From positions 62,001 through 126,000 of the forward strand of contig ONDP01000001.1 of the NCBI GenBank assembly GCA_900316645.1: 64,000 nt of DNA. Direction: 5' to 3'. A model generated the notes under the pieces. The model searched no databases. It saw only the letters and a list, made by a program, of their open reading frames with translations, and was not told the DNA's origin. Below, one piece after another: positions 42,473 to 52,429 of the stretch. How positions within the stretch are numbered: the stretch's first letter is position 1; the number at the start of each line of letters is the position of its first letter. The position numbers and the translations under genes are program-made. The stretch is from an uncultured Prevotellaceae bacterium (GTDB lineage: Bacteria; Bacteroidota; Bacteroidia; Bacteroidales; Bacteroidaceae).

Positions 42473-43227
42473 AATCTTACATTAATTCCTTCGTTAGCTA
42501 AGTATTGTTTTAATTCGGGTACAGGTATCTCGCCAAAATGGAAGACGGAAGCTGCCAGAGCAGCGTCGGCATGACCTTCAAGGAATACATCACGGAAATG
42601 TTCGCGCTTGCCGGCCCCACCGCTGGCGATTATGGGAATAGAGAGATTGTCGGCCAACTGGTGAAGAGCCTCATTGGCATAACCGTTCTTTGTTCCGTCG
42701 TGATTCATCGACGTGAAGAGTATCTCGCCAGCACCACGCTCTTGCGCCTCGTGAGCCCACTCGAAGAGTCCTCGCTCGGTGCGTTCACGACCTCCTTTCA
42801 GATAGCAGTGCCATCCATCGTCGTCTAAGCGGGCATCAATGGCAACGACACAAACCTGACTGCCGAACCGGGTGGTTATCTCGTCTATAAGTTCTGGACG
42901 GTGAATCGCAGCACTGTTCACGCTCACCTTATCGGCACCGGCATAGAGCAGTCGCTCCACATCCTTCAGCTCGTTAATGCCACCGCCTACAGTAAAAGGG
43001 ATATTCAATGTCTCAGCCACCTTGGTTACCATTTCCGTAAACGTCTTACGGCCCTCAAAGGACGCTGTGATATCAAGGAATACTAGTTCATCGGCACCCT
43101 GCTCGGAATATGCCTTGCCCAGTTCTACTGGGTCGCCCGCAGAACGGAGATTGATAAAGTTGGTTCCTTTGACCGTCTCACCGTCTTTTACATCCAGACA
43201 AGGTATAATACGTTTTGCTAATGACAT
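42469..43227 (-). CDS. hisF: Imidazole glycerol phosphate synthase cyclase subunit HisF
   Basis: TIM-barrel cyclase of 252 residues that pairs with HisH to make imidazole glycerol phosphate and AICAR. The catalytic aspartates are in [16 protein letters not shown] and [28 protein letters not shown] and [13 protein letters not shown] hold the phosphates. I start at ATG 43227 (MSLAKRII), just after the hisA stop; a TTG nine bases up overlaps that stop. Confidence 0.96.
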   Translation of the reverse strand: MSLAKRIIPCLDVKDGETVKGTNFINLRSAGDPVELGKAYSEQGADELVFLDITASFEGRKTFTEMVTKVAETLNIPFTVGGGINELKDVERLLYAGADKVSVNSAAIHRPELIDEITTRFGSQVCVVAIDARLDDDGWHCYLKGGRERTERGLFEWAHEAQERGAGEILFTSMNHDGTKNGYANEALHQLADNLSIPIIASGGAGKREHFRDVFLEGHADAALAASVFHFGEIPVPELKQYLANEGINVRL

Positions 43228-43232
43228 ATTTC

Positions 43233-43952
43233 TCAAATTACATTTATCAGTTCATGAAGGTCAATCTTCCCCTCATATATTGCTTTTCCAAAAACTACAG
43301 CAGGAATGCCGGCTGCATCGAGGGCGCGGATATCGTCGATGCTCGAAACACCTCCACTGGCTATCAGGTGCAGATCGGGATATTCTTGCATCACACGCTT
43401 ATAGAGGTCGATGGCAGGACCTTGTAATGTGCCGTCTTTTGAAATCTCTGTGCAGAGCACATTCTTGACTCCTGCATCAATGTATTTCTTAAGGAAAGGA
43501 AGCAGGTCTTCCGTCGAGTCTTCTTTCCAGCCGTTAATACTGATTTTCCCGTTACGGACATCTGCACCCAGTATCAGTCGGTCTGCGCCATAAATCTGTA
43601 GCCACGAGATGAACAGGTCGGGATTAGTAACGGCTATCGAACCTACTGTCACCATCTCGGCACCGTTAGCAAAGGCTGTCTCAATATCATCGTCAGTCTT
43701 GATGCCTCCTCCGAAATCAACGCAGAGATGGGTTCGTAAGACAATCTGCCTGAGAACATTGGTGTTGACGATGTGTTTTGACTTTGCACCGTCGAGATCT
43801 ACGACATGAAGACGCTTGAAACCAATGGATTCAAACTCTTGAGCCACTTCGGCAGGCGAGTCGCGATAAACGGTCTTCTGATCGTAATCTCCCTTGGTCA
43901 GGCGAACGCATTGGCCGTTGATTATGTCGATGGCAGGAATCAGTTCTATCAT
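43233..43952 (-). CDS. hisA: Phosphoribosylformimino-AICAR-phosphate isomerase HisA
   Basis: TIM-barrel isomerase of 239 residues in histidine synthesis. The acid/base pair is in [17 protein letters not shown] and the later [14 protein letters not shown] segment; [12 protein letters not shown] and [12 protein letters not shown] bind the two phosphates. Length is standard. It overlaps hisH by 4 bases and precedes hisF directly. Confidence 0.96.
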   Translation of the reverse strand: MIELIPAIDIINGQCVRLTKGDYDQKTVYRDSPAEVAQEFESIGFKRLHVVDLDGAKSKHIVNTNVLRQIVLRTHLCVDFGGGIKTDDDIETAFANGAEMVTVGSIAVTNPDLFISWLQIYGADRLILGADVRNGKISINGWKEDSTEDLLPFLKKYIDAGVKNVLCTEISKDGTLQGPAIDLYKRVMQEYPDLHLIASGGVSSIDDIRALDAAGIPAVVFGKAIYEGKIDLHELINVI

Positions 43953-44557
43953 AATGCTAAGAAATTCTTTAAAATTTTTTCTCCAACAGCTCCACTCTTT
44001 TCCGGGTGAAACTGGCAGGCATGGAAATTGCCCTTGTGCATGGCTGACGAGTAGGGCAGAATGTAGTCGGAAATGGCTGCAGTCTCAGAGCAGAGGGGCA
44101 CATAAAAGGAATGGACGAAATACACATAAGGGTGTTCGCCCAACCCAGCAAAAAGGGGGTCTCTTAGCGCAGAGCCCTCATCGCTAAACTTTATCTCGTT
44201 CCATCCCATGCAGGGCACCTTGTCTTCGTGGCGCTCAGGCAGGAATCGCTTCACATCGGCATCGAAAACACCAATACAATCGGTATCACCCTCTTCGGAA
44301 TGACGACAGAGCAGTTGCTGACCAATGCAGATACCTAAGACGGGTTGTTTTAAATCGCGAATAATCTCGTCGAGTCTGCGTGCTTTCAGATAGTTCATAG
44401 CACCACGGGCCTCTCCCTGTCCAGGAAACAGAACGCGGTCGGCTTTCTGCAGTTGTTCGGCGTTGTCAGTTAGCAGAGGCTCAATCCCTAGTCGTCGGAG
44501 GGCATTGACCACTGAATAGATATTGCCGGCATTATATTTAACGATAGCTACGTTCAT
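43949..44557 (-). CDS. hisH: Imidazole glycerol phosphate synthase glutaminase subunit HisH
   Basis: Class I glutamine amidotransferase of 202 residues that feeds ammonia to HisF. The nucleophilic cysteine is in VLGICIGQQLLC and the His-Glu pair in CQFHPEKSG. PGQGEARGAMNYL is the oxyanion segment of the HisH group, in its usual variant. The gene overlaps both purU and hisA by 4 bases. The upstream his genes (hisG, D, C, B) are not in this window. Confidence 0.95.
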   Translation of the reverse strand: MNVAIVKYNAGNIYSVVNALRRLGIEPLLTDNAEQLQKADRVLFPGQGEARGAMNYLKARRLDEIIRDLKQPVLGICIGQQLLCRHSEEGDTDCIGVFDADVKRFLPERHEDKVPCMGWNEIKFSDEGSALRDPLFAGLGEHPYVYFVHSFYVPLCSETAAISDYILPYSSAMHKGNFHACQFHPEKSGAVGEKILKNFLAL

Positions 44558-45426
44558 GAGAAAATAATCGTCTTATTCTTATAAGTCAGTATCTTACGCT
44601 GGATATGTTTTGAAACGGCATGTGAAAGCACTATCTTCTCTAAATCCTTACCCTTCAGCACGAGACTCTCGGGAGTATCCTTGTGGGTGATGCGTGTGAC
44701 GTCTTGTTCAATGATAGGTCCGGCATCCAGTTCGGCTGTCACATAGTGGCTGGTGGCTCCAATAATCTTCACACCGCGCTCCCATGCCTGATGATAAGGC
44801 TTGGCACCGATGAAGGCAGGAAGGAACGAGTGGTGAATGTTTATGATGTGGTTGGGGTAGGCTGCAATCATCTCGTCAGAAATAATCTGCATGTAACGGG
44901 CCAATACGATAAAGGTGACTTCGTTCTTACGCAACAGTTCCATTTCGGCTGCTTCTACTTCAGCTTTGTTAGAGTGGTCTTTCTTAATGCTAAAGACATA
45001 GTAGGGAATATTAAACTGTTCGGCAACATAGCGTAGGTCGTCATGATTCGACACAATACAGGGAATATCAATCTCCCATTCACCTGCTTTCCAGCGAGCC
45101 AGCAGATCGTAGAGGCAATGACTCATCTTCGATACAAAGATTGCCATTCTTGGACGCTTGTCGCTGAAATAGAGCTTGCAAGTCATCTTATAACGCTGGG
45201 CATATAGCGTATTGATATATTCCTGTATTTTTTCGCGTGGAATCAGGAAGCTTTCAAGTTCCCACTCGATGCGCATGAAAAACATTCCGTCCTGTTTGTC
45301 AACATATTGGTCGAGATAAACGATATTCCCTTGATTATCAGTGATAAAGCGAGTAACTTCTGATATAATACCCTGTTGATCGGGACAATGCAGAAGCAAG
45401 ATGGCTGTTGGTTTCTTCATTTCCAT
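44554..45426 (-). CDS. purU: Formyltetrahydrofolate deformylase PurU
   Basis: Hydrolyses 10-formyl-THF to THF and formate, 290 residues. An N-terminal ACT domain (LLHCPDQQGIISEVTRFI) is followed by a formyltransferase fold: IVSNHDDLRYVAEQFNIPYY, catalytic Asn-His in IINIHHSFLPAFIGAKPYHQ and the aspartate in AELDAGPIIEQD. Start could be Met1 or Met3. It is the first gene of the long minus-strand run and has a full consensus promoter. Making formate may serve purine synthesis through PurT in this anaerobe (inference). Confidence 0.95.
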   Translation of the reverse strand: MEMKKPTAILLLHCPDQQGIISEVTRFITDNQGNIVYLDQYVDKQDGMFFMRIEWELESFLIPREKIQEYINTLYAQRYKMTCKLYFSDKRPRMAIFVSKMSHCLYDLLARWKAGEWEIDIPCIVSNHDDLRYVAEQFNIPYYVFSIKKDHSNKAEVEAAEMELLRKNEVTFIVLARYMQIISDEMIAAYPNHIINIHHSFLPAFIGAKPYHQAWERGVKIIGATSHYVTAELDAGPIIEQDVTRITHKDTPESLVLKGKDLEKIVLSHAVSKHIQRKILTYKNKTIIFS

Positions 45427-45453
45427 TCTAATTTCAGTTTACTATTTAGCGTG

Positions 45454-45485
45454 CAAAATTACAAAATTAATTTCACATTACCAAA
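45454..45485 (-). promoter_or_regulatory. Promoter of the purU-his-lys-trk run: TTTG-N20-TAATTTTG
   Basis: On the minus strand TTTG (45482-45485) is exactly 20 bases upstream of TAATTTTG (45454-45461). A second TAATTTTG abuts it at 45462-45469, which could shift the start by 8 bases. The purU ATG is 27 bases downstream. Confidence 0.78.
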
Positions 45486-45499
45486 GGTAATCCTGAAAA

Positions 45500-46033
45500 T
45501 CAGCTATTGGAAGTTGCTCGAAGAATAATACTAGTGGCTCCAAGGGTGAAAAGAGTGCCATCTTCTATCCTGCGACGCTCACGGGGCTTTAGTTCGACAT
45601 TATCGACGAAAGTTCCTGTATTACTATTGTTGTCGCTCAGCGTGTAAATAAGCTCTCCACGCTTGTTACGGCTCACATTGAGAGTGCAATGATTGAGATC
45701 GACACTGGGGTCAACAGTTTCAAAAGGAGTATTGATGGGATTGCCCTTCTGATAGCGACCTATTACATTATCTCCCATTTGAAGGGGAATTTCCTGCTTG
45801 AAGTGGAATACATTTTCAATCACAACGATGCTGCCATACTCGGTTTCAAGGGAGGATGTCTGTAATTTCAGGTTCTCTTCCTTCTGCGTGTCTCTCAGTT
45901 TGGAAACACCAATGCGGATGCCAAACTGCTTGCCACACTCGTTGCATTGGAAAACAAGCGACTGCCCTGGCTCATACTTGCTTTCGTCGAAAGATATATA
46001 GGTATCACATTTGGGACAACGTACTCGCTTCAT
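45500..46033 (-). CDS. FHA-domain protein with N-terminal zinc ribbon
   Basis: A 177-residue cytosolic protein. Residues 1-40 are an MJ0042-like zinc ribbon (CPKC and CNEC pairs). Residues about 75-172 form an FHA phosphothreonine-binding domain: MGDNVIGRYQKGN, the core DLNHCTLNVSRN, and DNNSNTGTFVDNVEL. It overlaps the HU/SPOR gene by 4 bases (ATGA), so both are made together. No kinase gene is near. Role is unknown; FHA suggests a phosphoprotein partner. Confidence 0.85.
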   Translation of the reverse strand: MKRVRCPKCDTYISFDESKYEPGQSLVFQCNECGKQFGIRIGVSKLRDTQKEENLKLQTSSLETEYGSIVVIENVFHFKQEIPLQMGDNVIGRYQKGNPINTPFETVDPSVDLNHCTLNVSRNKRGELIYTLSDNNSNTGTFVDNVELKPRERRRIEDGTLFTLGATSIILRATSNS

Positions 46034-47130
46034 CCTTCTATACTCCTTTTATATACCCATCCTTCCTCGAAATCTTCTTCAAAACGTAACTCGTGAAGCT
46101 CGGAATAAGCCTCGCTCTCCGACTTGAAATGTCCATATACAACGCGAACTACTCCATTATGTACATTAATGTCTGTGTCCTTAAAACCTCTGTTACGTAA
46201 CTTTTTGACGAATATTTCTGCATTGGAACGCTTAACCTGACTTGCCAATACTATACAATAGGGATTGGCTGTGGCTTTGTCAACTACTTTGTCTTTGGGC
46301 TTCGACTGTTCTGTTGAACTGTCATGTTTTGTGCCCTTTTTTGCTTCTGTCTTTTGTGTTACCACATTCTCAGGAGCAATCACAGGGGTTGCAGGAGCCA
46401 TATTGGAATCCTTTGGTAAGAGTCGGTCTATTACCGAGTTCTTCAACATGCTCATGGATTGCGATTGCATATCGCTATTTGCAACAGGTGTGGTCAACAG
46501 GAAAAAGAGAACTATTGCTGCAGCAACGGCAACGGTGTTCCGAATCCATGACATTTTGACATGAATGGCATGGTCATCATCCTCTTCCTCCATAAAGTCG
46601 ATAAGCGACGGGCTTTCTGTTTCGTTTTCTTCTTCAATCATTTCAGAAGAAGCTGCTTCTACGACTGGTTCCCTTGCGGTAATAGGCTTTGTATTAACGT
46701 TTTGCGTTGATTTTAGTAAACTAAATTCGTAAGAGCTTAAACCGTAGAGATAAGGGGTTAGAATGCCTGCTCCATAGGGAACAAAGCTATAGCTGCCTTC
46801 GTCATTAGTTTCCAAAGTGCCGATTCCGTTTAGAATATATAAGCCTTCTCGTGATACTATTTCCCTTATTTCATCGACTTCTTGTTCTATCTTGCGCAGG
46901 GCTTCAGGATAGCTGATGTCGTAAGCTTCTACATAAGATTGAACCAGCAATGAGTCGTTCATCTTCAATTGAGAATTGAATCCTGTGGTACGCATTGGGG
47001 GTAAAAACATTCCATCGTTCTCGTCAATACGGGCAGGAACGTAATGAGCAACAAAGCCTCCAAAGCCTGGCACTGCCACACAATCATTGCTCAAAAGGAG
47101 CGTTTCAATATGTTTAGCTAATTCAATCAC
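46030..47130 (-). CDS. HU-CCDC81-like / SPOR-domain membrane protein
   Basis: A 366-residue protein. Residues 1-130 are the paired HU-like (CCDC81) domains of Bacteroidetes (ELAKHIETLLLSNDCVAVPG, GFGGFVAHY). An acidic linker (EEENETESPSLIDFMEEEDD) leads to one membrane helix at about 197-216. A periplasmic linker and a C-terminal SPOR domain follow (CIVLASQVKRSNAEIFVKKL), which binds denuded septal peptidoglycan. It probably acts at the division site. The only start in keeping with the family is GTG 47130, which coincides with the predicted transcript start, so the mRNA may be leaderless. Confidence 0.88.
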   Translation of the reverse strand: MIELAKHIETLLLSNDCVAVPGFGGFVAHYVPARIDENDGMFLPPMRTTGFNSQLKMNDSLLVQSYVEAYDISYPEALRKIEQEVDEIREIVSREGLYILNGIGTLETNDEGSYSFVPYGAGILTPYLYGLSSYEFSLLKSTQNVNTKPITAREPVVEAASSEMIEEENETESPSLIDFMEEEDDDHAIHVKMSWIRNTVAVAAAIVLFFLLTTPVANSDMQSQSMSMLKNSVIDRLLPKDSNMAPATPVIAPENVVTQKTEAKKGTKHDSSTEQSKPKDKVVDKATANPYCIVLASQVKRSNAEIFVKKLRNRGFKDTDINVHNGVVRVVYGHFKSESEAYSELHELRFEEDFEEGWVYKRSIEG

Positions 47131-47134
47131 AGTG

Positions 47135-47142
47135 CAAAAATA
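47135..47142 (-). promoter_or_regulatory. -7 element TATTTTTG for the HU/SPOR-FHA operon
   Basis: TATTTTTG on the minus strand is followed by CACT and then the GTG start codon, four bases after the box. Confidence 0.65.
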
Positions 47143-47203
47143 GATATTTTTTATGAAACGTGCAAGGAAAATTCATTTTAAAGTTATAAAAAGCATAAAA
47201 GTT

Positions 47204-47234
47204 TTTGTTTTCCGACAAATAATTACTATTTTTG
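47204..47234 (+). promoter_or_regulatory. Promoter of rfbC: TTTG-N19-TATTTTTG
   Basis: TTTG (47204-47207) and TATTTTTG (47227-47234) are 19 bases apart, a full match. The rfbC ATG follows 17 bases later. Confidence 0.78.
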
Positions 47235-47251
47235 CAGTGTCATTTTAGAGT

Positions 47252-47800
47252 ATGGAATATATAGAAACTGCAATCAAAGGTGTGTATATTATTGAGCCTC
47301 GTGTATTTAACGACGCTCGAGGATATTTCTTTGAGGCTTGGAAACAATCCGAATTCAACGAGAAAATCGGACCTGTAAACTTTGTTCAAGACAATGAGTC
47401 GAAGTCGTCGAAGGGCGTTTTGCGTGGGCTGCATTATCAAAAAGGTAGTGCTTCGCAGGCAAAATTAGTGCGGGTTATCAAGGGATGTGTACTTGATGTT
47501 GCTGTGGACATCCGTAAAAGCAGTCCTACTTTCGGCCAGCACGTGATGGTGGAATTGAGCGAGGACAACAAACGTCAGTTCTTTATTCCACGTGGTTTTG
47601 CCCATGGGTTCCTGGTTTTGAGTGAGGAAGCTATATTTACTTATAAGGTGGATAATCCCTATGCACCACAATGTGATGCAGGCATCCGCTGGAATGATCC
47701 TGATCTTAACATCCTGTGGCCCATCAATCCCGAGGAGGTTATTACCAGTGAAAAGGATTTGAAACAGCCTTTAATGAAAGATGCAGAACTTTTCGATTAA
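47252..47800 (+). CDS. rfbC: dTDP-4-dehydrorhamnose 3,5-epimerase
   Basis: Cupin-fold epimerase of 182 residues in dTDP-L-rhamnose synthesis, for surface glycans. ARGYFFEAWKQSEF, QDNESKSSKGVLRGLHYQ (with the catalytic His in GLHYQ) and FIPRGFAHGFLVLSEEA are family segments; KVDNPYAPQCDAGIRWNDP holds the late Tyr/Asp region. rfbA, B and D are not in view. The gene shares a strand with ugd, 27 bases downstream. Confidence 0.95.
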   Translation: MEYIETAIKGVYIIEPRVFNDARGYFFEAWKQSEFNEKIGPVNFVQDNESKSSKGVLRGLHYQKGSASQAKLVRVIKGCVLDVAVDIRKSSPTFGQHVMVELSEDNKRQFFIPRGFAHGFLVLSEEAIFTYKVDNPYAPQCDAGIRWNDPDLNILWPINPEEVITSEKDLKQPLMKDAELFD

Positions 47801-47827
47801 CTTTTTAATTATCAATTATATATAGAA

Positions 47828-49144
47828 ATGAATATAGCAGTTGTTGGAACGGGTTATGTTGGACTCGTGTCTGGTGCTTGTTTCGCAGATACAGGTGCCA
47901 ATGTAACATGCGTTGATGTAGATGCAGACAAAATCGAGCGTTTGAAGAATGGAGAGATTCCTATTTATGAACCGGGTCTCGATGAATTGGTGAAAAAGAA
48001 CTTTTCTGCTGGTCGTTTGAAATTTACGACCGATTTGACTTCTGTCTTGGACGATGTGCAGATAGTGTTTTCTGCTGTTGGCACGCCTCCTGATGAAGAC
48101 GGCTCTGCAGATTTGAAATATGTGTTACAGGTAGCTAGAACCATCGGTCAGAATCTTAACCATTATGTGGTTGTTGTTACAAAGTCAACAGTTCCTGTGG
48201 GAACGGCCAAGAAGGTGCGCCGTACTATTGAAGAGGAATTGCAGAAACGTGGCGTCGATATTGAGTTCGATGTGGCTTCTAATCCCGAATTCTTGAAAGA
48301 AGGTAATGCCATAAAGGATTTCATGTCGCCCGATCGTGTTGTAGTGGGCGTAGAGAGTGAACATGCCAAGAAGGTATTAAGCAAACTTTATAAGCCGTTC
48401 CTTCTTAATAATTTCCGTGTGATTTTCATGGATATCCCTTCCGCCGAAATGACGAAATATGCTGCTAACTCTATGTTGGCTACTCGTATTTCATTTATGA
48501 ATGATATTGCCAACCTTTGCGAACGGGTAGGGGCTGACGTTAACATGGTTCGTGCTGGTATTGGCGCTGATACTCGTATCGGTCGTAAGTTTCTCTATGC
48601 CGGATGTGGTTACGGCGGTAGCTGTTTCCCCAAGGATGTAAAGGCACTCATCAAGACAGCCGACCAGAACGGTTATTCGATGGAAGTGCTGAAGGCAGTT
48701 GAGCGTGTCAATGAGAAGCAGAAGTCAATCCTCTTCGAGAAACTTCAGAAAGCCTTTGATGGCCAGTCGCTAAAGGGCAAAACTATAGCAATGTGGGGTC
48801 TCTCCTTTAAGCCTGAGACCGACGATATGCGCGAGTCAACAGCGTTGGTGATGATTAATTTGCTGCTCGAAGCGGGCTGCGTGGTTCGTGCCTATGACCC
48901 CGTTGCCATGAACGAATGTAAGCGCCGTATTGGTGACAAAATCACATACTGTCGCGATATGTATGATGCCGTTTTGGATGCTGACGCTCTGCTTTTGCTG
49001 ACGGAATGGAAAGAATTCCGCTTACCCACATGGGGTGTTATCAAAAAAGCTATGAAACGGCCTTTGGTTATTGACGGACGAAATATTTTTGATATCGAGG
49101 AACTACACGAGAACGAGTTCGAGTATCATTGCATAGGCAAATAG
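47828..49144 (+). CDS. UDP-glucose 6-dehydrogenase
   Basis: Makes UDP-glucuronate for surface polysaccharides; 438 residues. The NAD-binding motif is MNIAVVGTGYVGLVSGACFA. EFLKEGNAIKDFMSPDRVVV, GCGYGGSCFPKDVKAL (catalytic cysteine in SCFPKD) and GLSFKPETDDMRESTAL are the classic dehydrogenase segments. With rfbC it forms a nucleotide-sugar pair. The gene ends 10 bases before the amidase-like gene, so they are probably co-transcribed. Confidence 0.95.
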   Translation: MNIAVVGTGYVGLVSGACFADTGANVTCVDVDADKIERLKNGEIPIYEPGLDELVKKNFSAGRLKFTTDLTSVLDDVQIVFSAVGTPPDEDGSADLKYVLQVARTIGQNLNHYVVVVTKSTVPVGTAKKVRRTIEEELQKRGVDIEFDVASNPEFLKEGNAIKDFMSPDRVVVGVESEHAKKVLSKLYKPFLLNNFRVIFMDIPSAEMTKYAANSMLATRISFMNDIANLCERVGADVNMVRAGIGADTRIGRKFLYAGCGYGGSCFPKDVKALIKTADQNGYSMEVLKAVERVNEKQKSILFEKLQKAFDGQSLKGKTIAMWGLSFKPETDDMRESTALVMINLLLEAGCVVRAYDPVAMNECKRRIGDKITYCRDMYDAVLDADALLLLTEWKEFRLPTWGVIKKAMKRPLVIDGRNIFDIEELHENEFEYHCIGK

Positions 49145-49154
49145 TTGTTGGGAT

Positions 49155-49916
49155 ATGAAAGTTACTCTCTTACAGACTGATATAGCATGGGGCGATGCCG
49201 ATGAAAATATTCATAGGGCTGAGCAACTGATGGATTCAGCTGTAGGGAGTGACTTGTATGTCCTTCCAGAGATGTGGAGTACTGGCTTTGCTACACGCCC
49301 TGAAGGTATTGCCCATGACGAAGAAGACAATATTGCACTGATGTGGATGAACCATATCGCTTCAGAAAGAAAGTGCGCCATTTGTGGCAGCCTGGCTGTC
49401 CGTTTGACTGATGGTACGTATAGGAACCGACATTATTTCATTAACGGGCGCAGTTGCCAGAATGCCTATTACGACAAACATCACCTGTTTACCTATGGAG
49501 GTGAGCATCAGTATTACACCGCAGGGCAGACACATACTATTGTTGAATATGAAAGGTTCCGGATTCTTCTGCTGACTTGTTATGACTTGCGTTTCCCTTG
49601 TTGGAGTCGCTATTCTGACGAACACAATTTCGACATGATGGTGGTAGTTGCCAATTGGCCTTGTTCGCGACAGTCTGCCTGGCAAATACTTACCCGTGCT
49701 AGGGCTATAGAAAATCAAGCCTATCTCATAGGTGTAAACAGAGTGGGAGATGATTCCTATTCTCACTATGCAGGTGCCAGTTGCGCTATAGATGCTATAG
49801 GCCGTTCGTTAGGACAATGCCGAATAGACATTCCCAATGCATTGACAGTAGAATTGTCATTACAAGAACTTCAACGTCGACGTTCCAAATTTCGGGTTCT
49901 TGACGACCGAGATTGA
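49155..49916 (+). CDS. Omega-amidase-like nitrilase-family hydrolase (YafV type)
   Basis: A 253-residue C-N hydrolase. The Glu-Lys-Cys triad is visible in LPEMWSTGF, NAYYDKHHLF and LLTCYDLRFPCW. This layout matches YafV/NIT2 omega-amidases, which hydrolyse alpha-ketoglutaramate or alpha-ketosuccinamate to repair by-products of transamination. Substrate is assigned by family only. It lies 10 bases after ugd and is followed by the nhaD promoter. Confidence 0.88.
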   Translation: MKVTLLQTDIAWGDADENIHRAEQLMDSAVGSDLYVLPEMWSTGFATRPEGIAHDEEDNIALMWMNHIASERKCAICGSLAVRLTDGTYRNRHYFINGRSCQNAYYDKHHLFTYGGEHQYYTAGQTHTIVEYERFRILLLTCYDLRFPCWSRYSDEHNFDMMVVVANWPCSRQSAWQILTRARAIENQAYLIGVNRVGDDSYSHYAGASCAIDAIGRSLGQCRIDIPNALTVELSLQELQRRRSKFRVLDDRD

Positions 49917-49956
49917 AAAAATACCTATATTTTCTTGTTGATTGACTTTTTTTTTA

Positions 49957-49964
49957 TAACTTTG
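49957..49964 (+). promoter_or_regulatory. -7 element TAACTTTG for nhaD
   Basis: TAACTTTG matches TAnnTTTG, with CTTG (one mismatch) 19 bases upstream. The nhaD ATG is 26 bases downstream. Confidence 0.68.
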
Positions 49965-49990
49965 TCGTCGGAAACTAAAACATTTGTTTC

Positions 49991-51361
49991 ATGACACTGA
50001 TTATAGTACTATTGCTAATAGCCTCTTACCTGTTGATTGCAACAGGACACCTGACAGGTGTAAATAAAGCTGCTATCGCCATGTTTCTAGGCACAGCAGG
50101 CTGGGTATTCTATGTGTGCTATGGTACAGACTTCGTAATGCAGCAGTATCCAAACGACTATCTGGGATATCTCGCTGGTGCAGAGCCTACAAGTGAAACC
50201 GTAAAGTTTTTTATATATGATCACATCTTTCTAAATTATGTGGGTAAGGCGGCAGCCATTGTAATGTTTCTGTTGGCAACTATGTCTATCATTGAACTGC
50301 TTAACAACAATGGATGTTTCGATTTTATTACGGAATGGATTCGTACTCGCAATTCTAAACGCTTGTTGTGGACCATTACCCTTGCCACATTCATTCTTTC
50401 TGCCAATCTTGATAACTTGACCACCACCACTATGATGCTGGTCATTATGCATAATATCGTTCAGAGCGGTCGTCAACGCATGCTAGTAGGTTCTGCCATA
50501 GTACTTTCTGCTACCTGTGGTGGATGCTTTACAGTTATAGGCGACCCGACAGGATTAATCCTATGGGGCGATGGGGCTGTTACAGCAACTCATTTCTCTG
50601 CCTATCTCGTTGTCCCGGCTCTCTTGGCATGGATAGTTCCCACAATTTTTATTAATTACCAATTGCCTGATCGGCTGGATTGCGAATGGAGTACCTCGCC
50701 ATATCGTGGTGATGACACTCGCTTGAATCGTTGGCAACGCCTTGTGATGCTTTTTGTTGGTATTGGGGGATTGTGGTTCATCCCTACTTTCCATAACATC
50801 ACTAAACTAGCACCATTTCTTGGTGCATTGTGTACACTTAGTGTATTGTGGGTTATCAACGAGGCATTCAATCACAAACTGATGAATGCAGACCAGATGG
50901 CTCAGCGTCGAATTCCCAGAGCCTTACAGTATGGCGCTATCCAGCAGATGCTGTTTGTGATGGGTATCATGTTAGGGCTAGGTGTTGTTGCCGAGACAGG
51001 TGTCTTTAGCGACATTGCAGCATGGTTCGACGATTACATTCATAATATCTGGTTCATCGGCATTAGCTCTGGTATCTTCAGTTCTTTGATTGACAGCTTT
51101 ACCATTGCCGTCAGTGACATTATGCTTTATCAGATTTCAGAAGTAGGCGATATGACCACCAATGGTGCATATTGGGAAATTATAGCATATTGCACAGCCG
51201 TCGGTGGTTGTTTGCTTTGTGTTGGCTCTACCAGTGGACTTGCTCTGATGAAGATGGAACATGTGCGTCTTTGGTGGTATCTTAAGAACCTTACTCCGAA
51301 AGTGGCTGTTGGCTGGATAGTCGGTCTATTGGCCTTGTGGATTGAAATAAACCTAATCTAA
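49991..51361 (+). CDS. nhaD: Sodium:proton antiporter NhaD
   Basis: Inner-membrane Na+/H+ antiporter of 456 residues, of the ion-transporter superfamily. It has about eleven hydrophobic segments; [38 protein letters not shown] and the C-terminal [18 protein letters not shown] are family signatures. The large soluble-side loop near residue 70 ([17 protein letters not shown]) is common in Bacteroidetes members. It stands alone on its promoter, seven bases before pfkA, which may be read from the same transcript. Confidence 0.93.
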   Translation: MTLIIVLLLIASYLLIATGHLTGVNKAAIAMFLGTAGWVFYVCYGTDFVMQQYPNDYLGYLAGAEPTSETVKFFIYDHIFLNYVGKAAAIVMFLLATMSIIELLNNNGCFDFITEWIRTRNSKRLLWTITLATFILSANLDNLTTTTMMLVIMHNIVQSGRQRMLVGSAIVLSATCGGCFTVIGDPTGLILWGDGAVTATHFSAYLVVPALLAWIVPTIFINYQLPDRLDCEWSTSPYRGDDTRLNRWQRLVMLFVGIGGLWFIPTFHNITKLAPFLGALCTLSVLWVINEAFNHKLMNADQMAQRRIPRALQYGAIQQMLFVMGIMLGLGVVAETGVFSDIAAWFDDYIHNIWFIGISSGIFSSLIDSFTIAVSDIMLYQISEVGDMTTNGAYWEIIAYCTAVGGCLLCVGSTSGLALMKMEHVRLWWYLKNLTPKVAVGWIVGLLALWIEINLI

Positions 51362-51368
51362 GATAATT

Positions 51369-52346
51369 ATGAGTAAAATTAAAACTATCGGAATTTTGAC
51401 ATCTGGAGGTGACTCCCCAGGCATGAATGCAGCTATTCGTGCCGTCACCCGTGCTGGCATCTACAATGGTTTCACCATCAAAGGTATTTATCGTGGCTAC
51501 GATGGTCTTATTAAGGGTGAAGTCAAGCAGTTTACAACTGAGAATGTTTCTGGTATTATTACTCGTGGTGGTACCATCCTTAAGACTGCTCGTTCTAAGG
51601 AGTTTATGACTCTGGAAGGTATGCAGAAGGCTTACGACACTTGTATGAAGGAAGAAATTGATGCTTTGGTTGTTATCGGAGGTAATGGTTCGCTCACAGG
51701 TGCTCGCAACTTCGGTATGGAGTTTGACTACCCTGTGATAGGTTTGCCCGGCACTATTGATAATGACCTCTATGGTACTGACTCAACCATCGGTTACGAT
51801 ACAACGATGAACACCATTATGGAGTGTGTTGACCGTATTCGTGATACAGCCAATTCCCACGAACGAATCTTCTTTGTTGAGGTGATGGGTCGAGATGCAG
51901 GTTTCCTCGCTCAGAATTGTGCTATTGCGTGTGGTGCAGAAGCTGCCATTGTTCCAGAAGAGGTTACCGATGTCGACCAGTTGGCTGAATTCATGGGACG
52001 AGGTATCCGCAAATCTAAAAAGTCGTGTATTGTCATCGTATCAGAGAGTCCTAAATGTGGTGCACTTTTTTATGCCGATCGTGTTAAGAAGGAGTTCCCT
52101 GAGTTCGATGTGCGTGTCTCTATCCTTGGTCACCTTCAGCGTGGTGGTACTCCGTCAGCTCGCGACCGCATCTTAGCTTCCATAACAGGTGTTGGTGCTA
52201 TTGAGGCTATTAAGCAAGGACAGCGCAATGTGATGGTGGGCGTTCGTAATAATGATGTGGTCTATGTGCCCTTCACAGAGTGCATTCGTACCGACAAGCG
52301 TTTTGACAAACGACTCATCAAGGTGCTTAATGAATTGAGCATATAA
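51369..52346 (+). CDS. pfkA: ATP-dependent 6-phosphofructokinase
   Basis: Glycolytic kinase of 325 residues. The N-terminal [17 protein letters not shown] is the ATP loop; [12 protein letters not shown] holds the position that decides the phosphoryl donor and is glycine, as in ATP enzymes (PPi enzymes have Asp). [19 protein letters not shown] has the catalytic aspartate; [12 protein letters not shown] and [15 protein letters not shown] bind fructose 6-phosphate. An Asn replaces the common Asp in GGDGS. It is followed by a long terminator. Confidence 0.95.
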   Translation: MSKIKTIGILTSGGDSPGMNAAIRAVTRAGIYNGFTIKGIYRGYDGLIKGEVKQFTTENVSGIITRGGTILKTARSKEFMTLEGMQKAYDTCMKEEIDALVVIGGNGSLTGARNFGMEFDYPVIGLPGTIDNDLYGTDSTIGYDTTMNTIMECVDRIRDTANSHERIFFVEVMGRDAGFLAQNCAIACGAEAAIVPEEVTDVDQLAEFMGRGIRKSKKSCIVIVSESPKCGALFYADRVKKEFPEFDVRVSILGHLQRGGTPSARDRILASITGVGAIEAIKQGQRNVMVGVRNNDVVYVPFTECIRTDKRFDKRLIKVLNELSI

Positions 52347-52429
52347 TGTTCTTTTATCGAAATCCCTGTGATTTGTCAAGGTAATGGAAAAGGAATAGAA
52401 ACTGTTCGATAATTCTTGATATAGTATAA

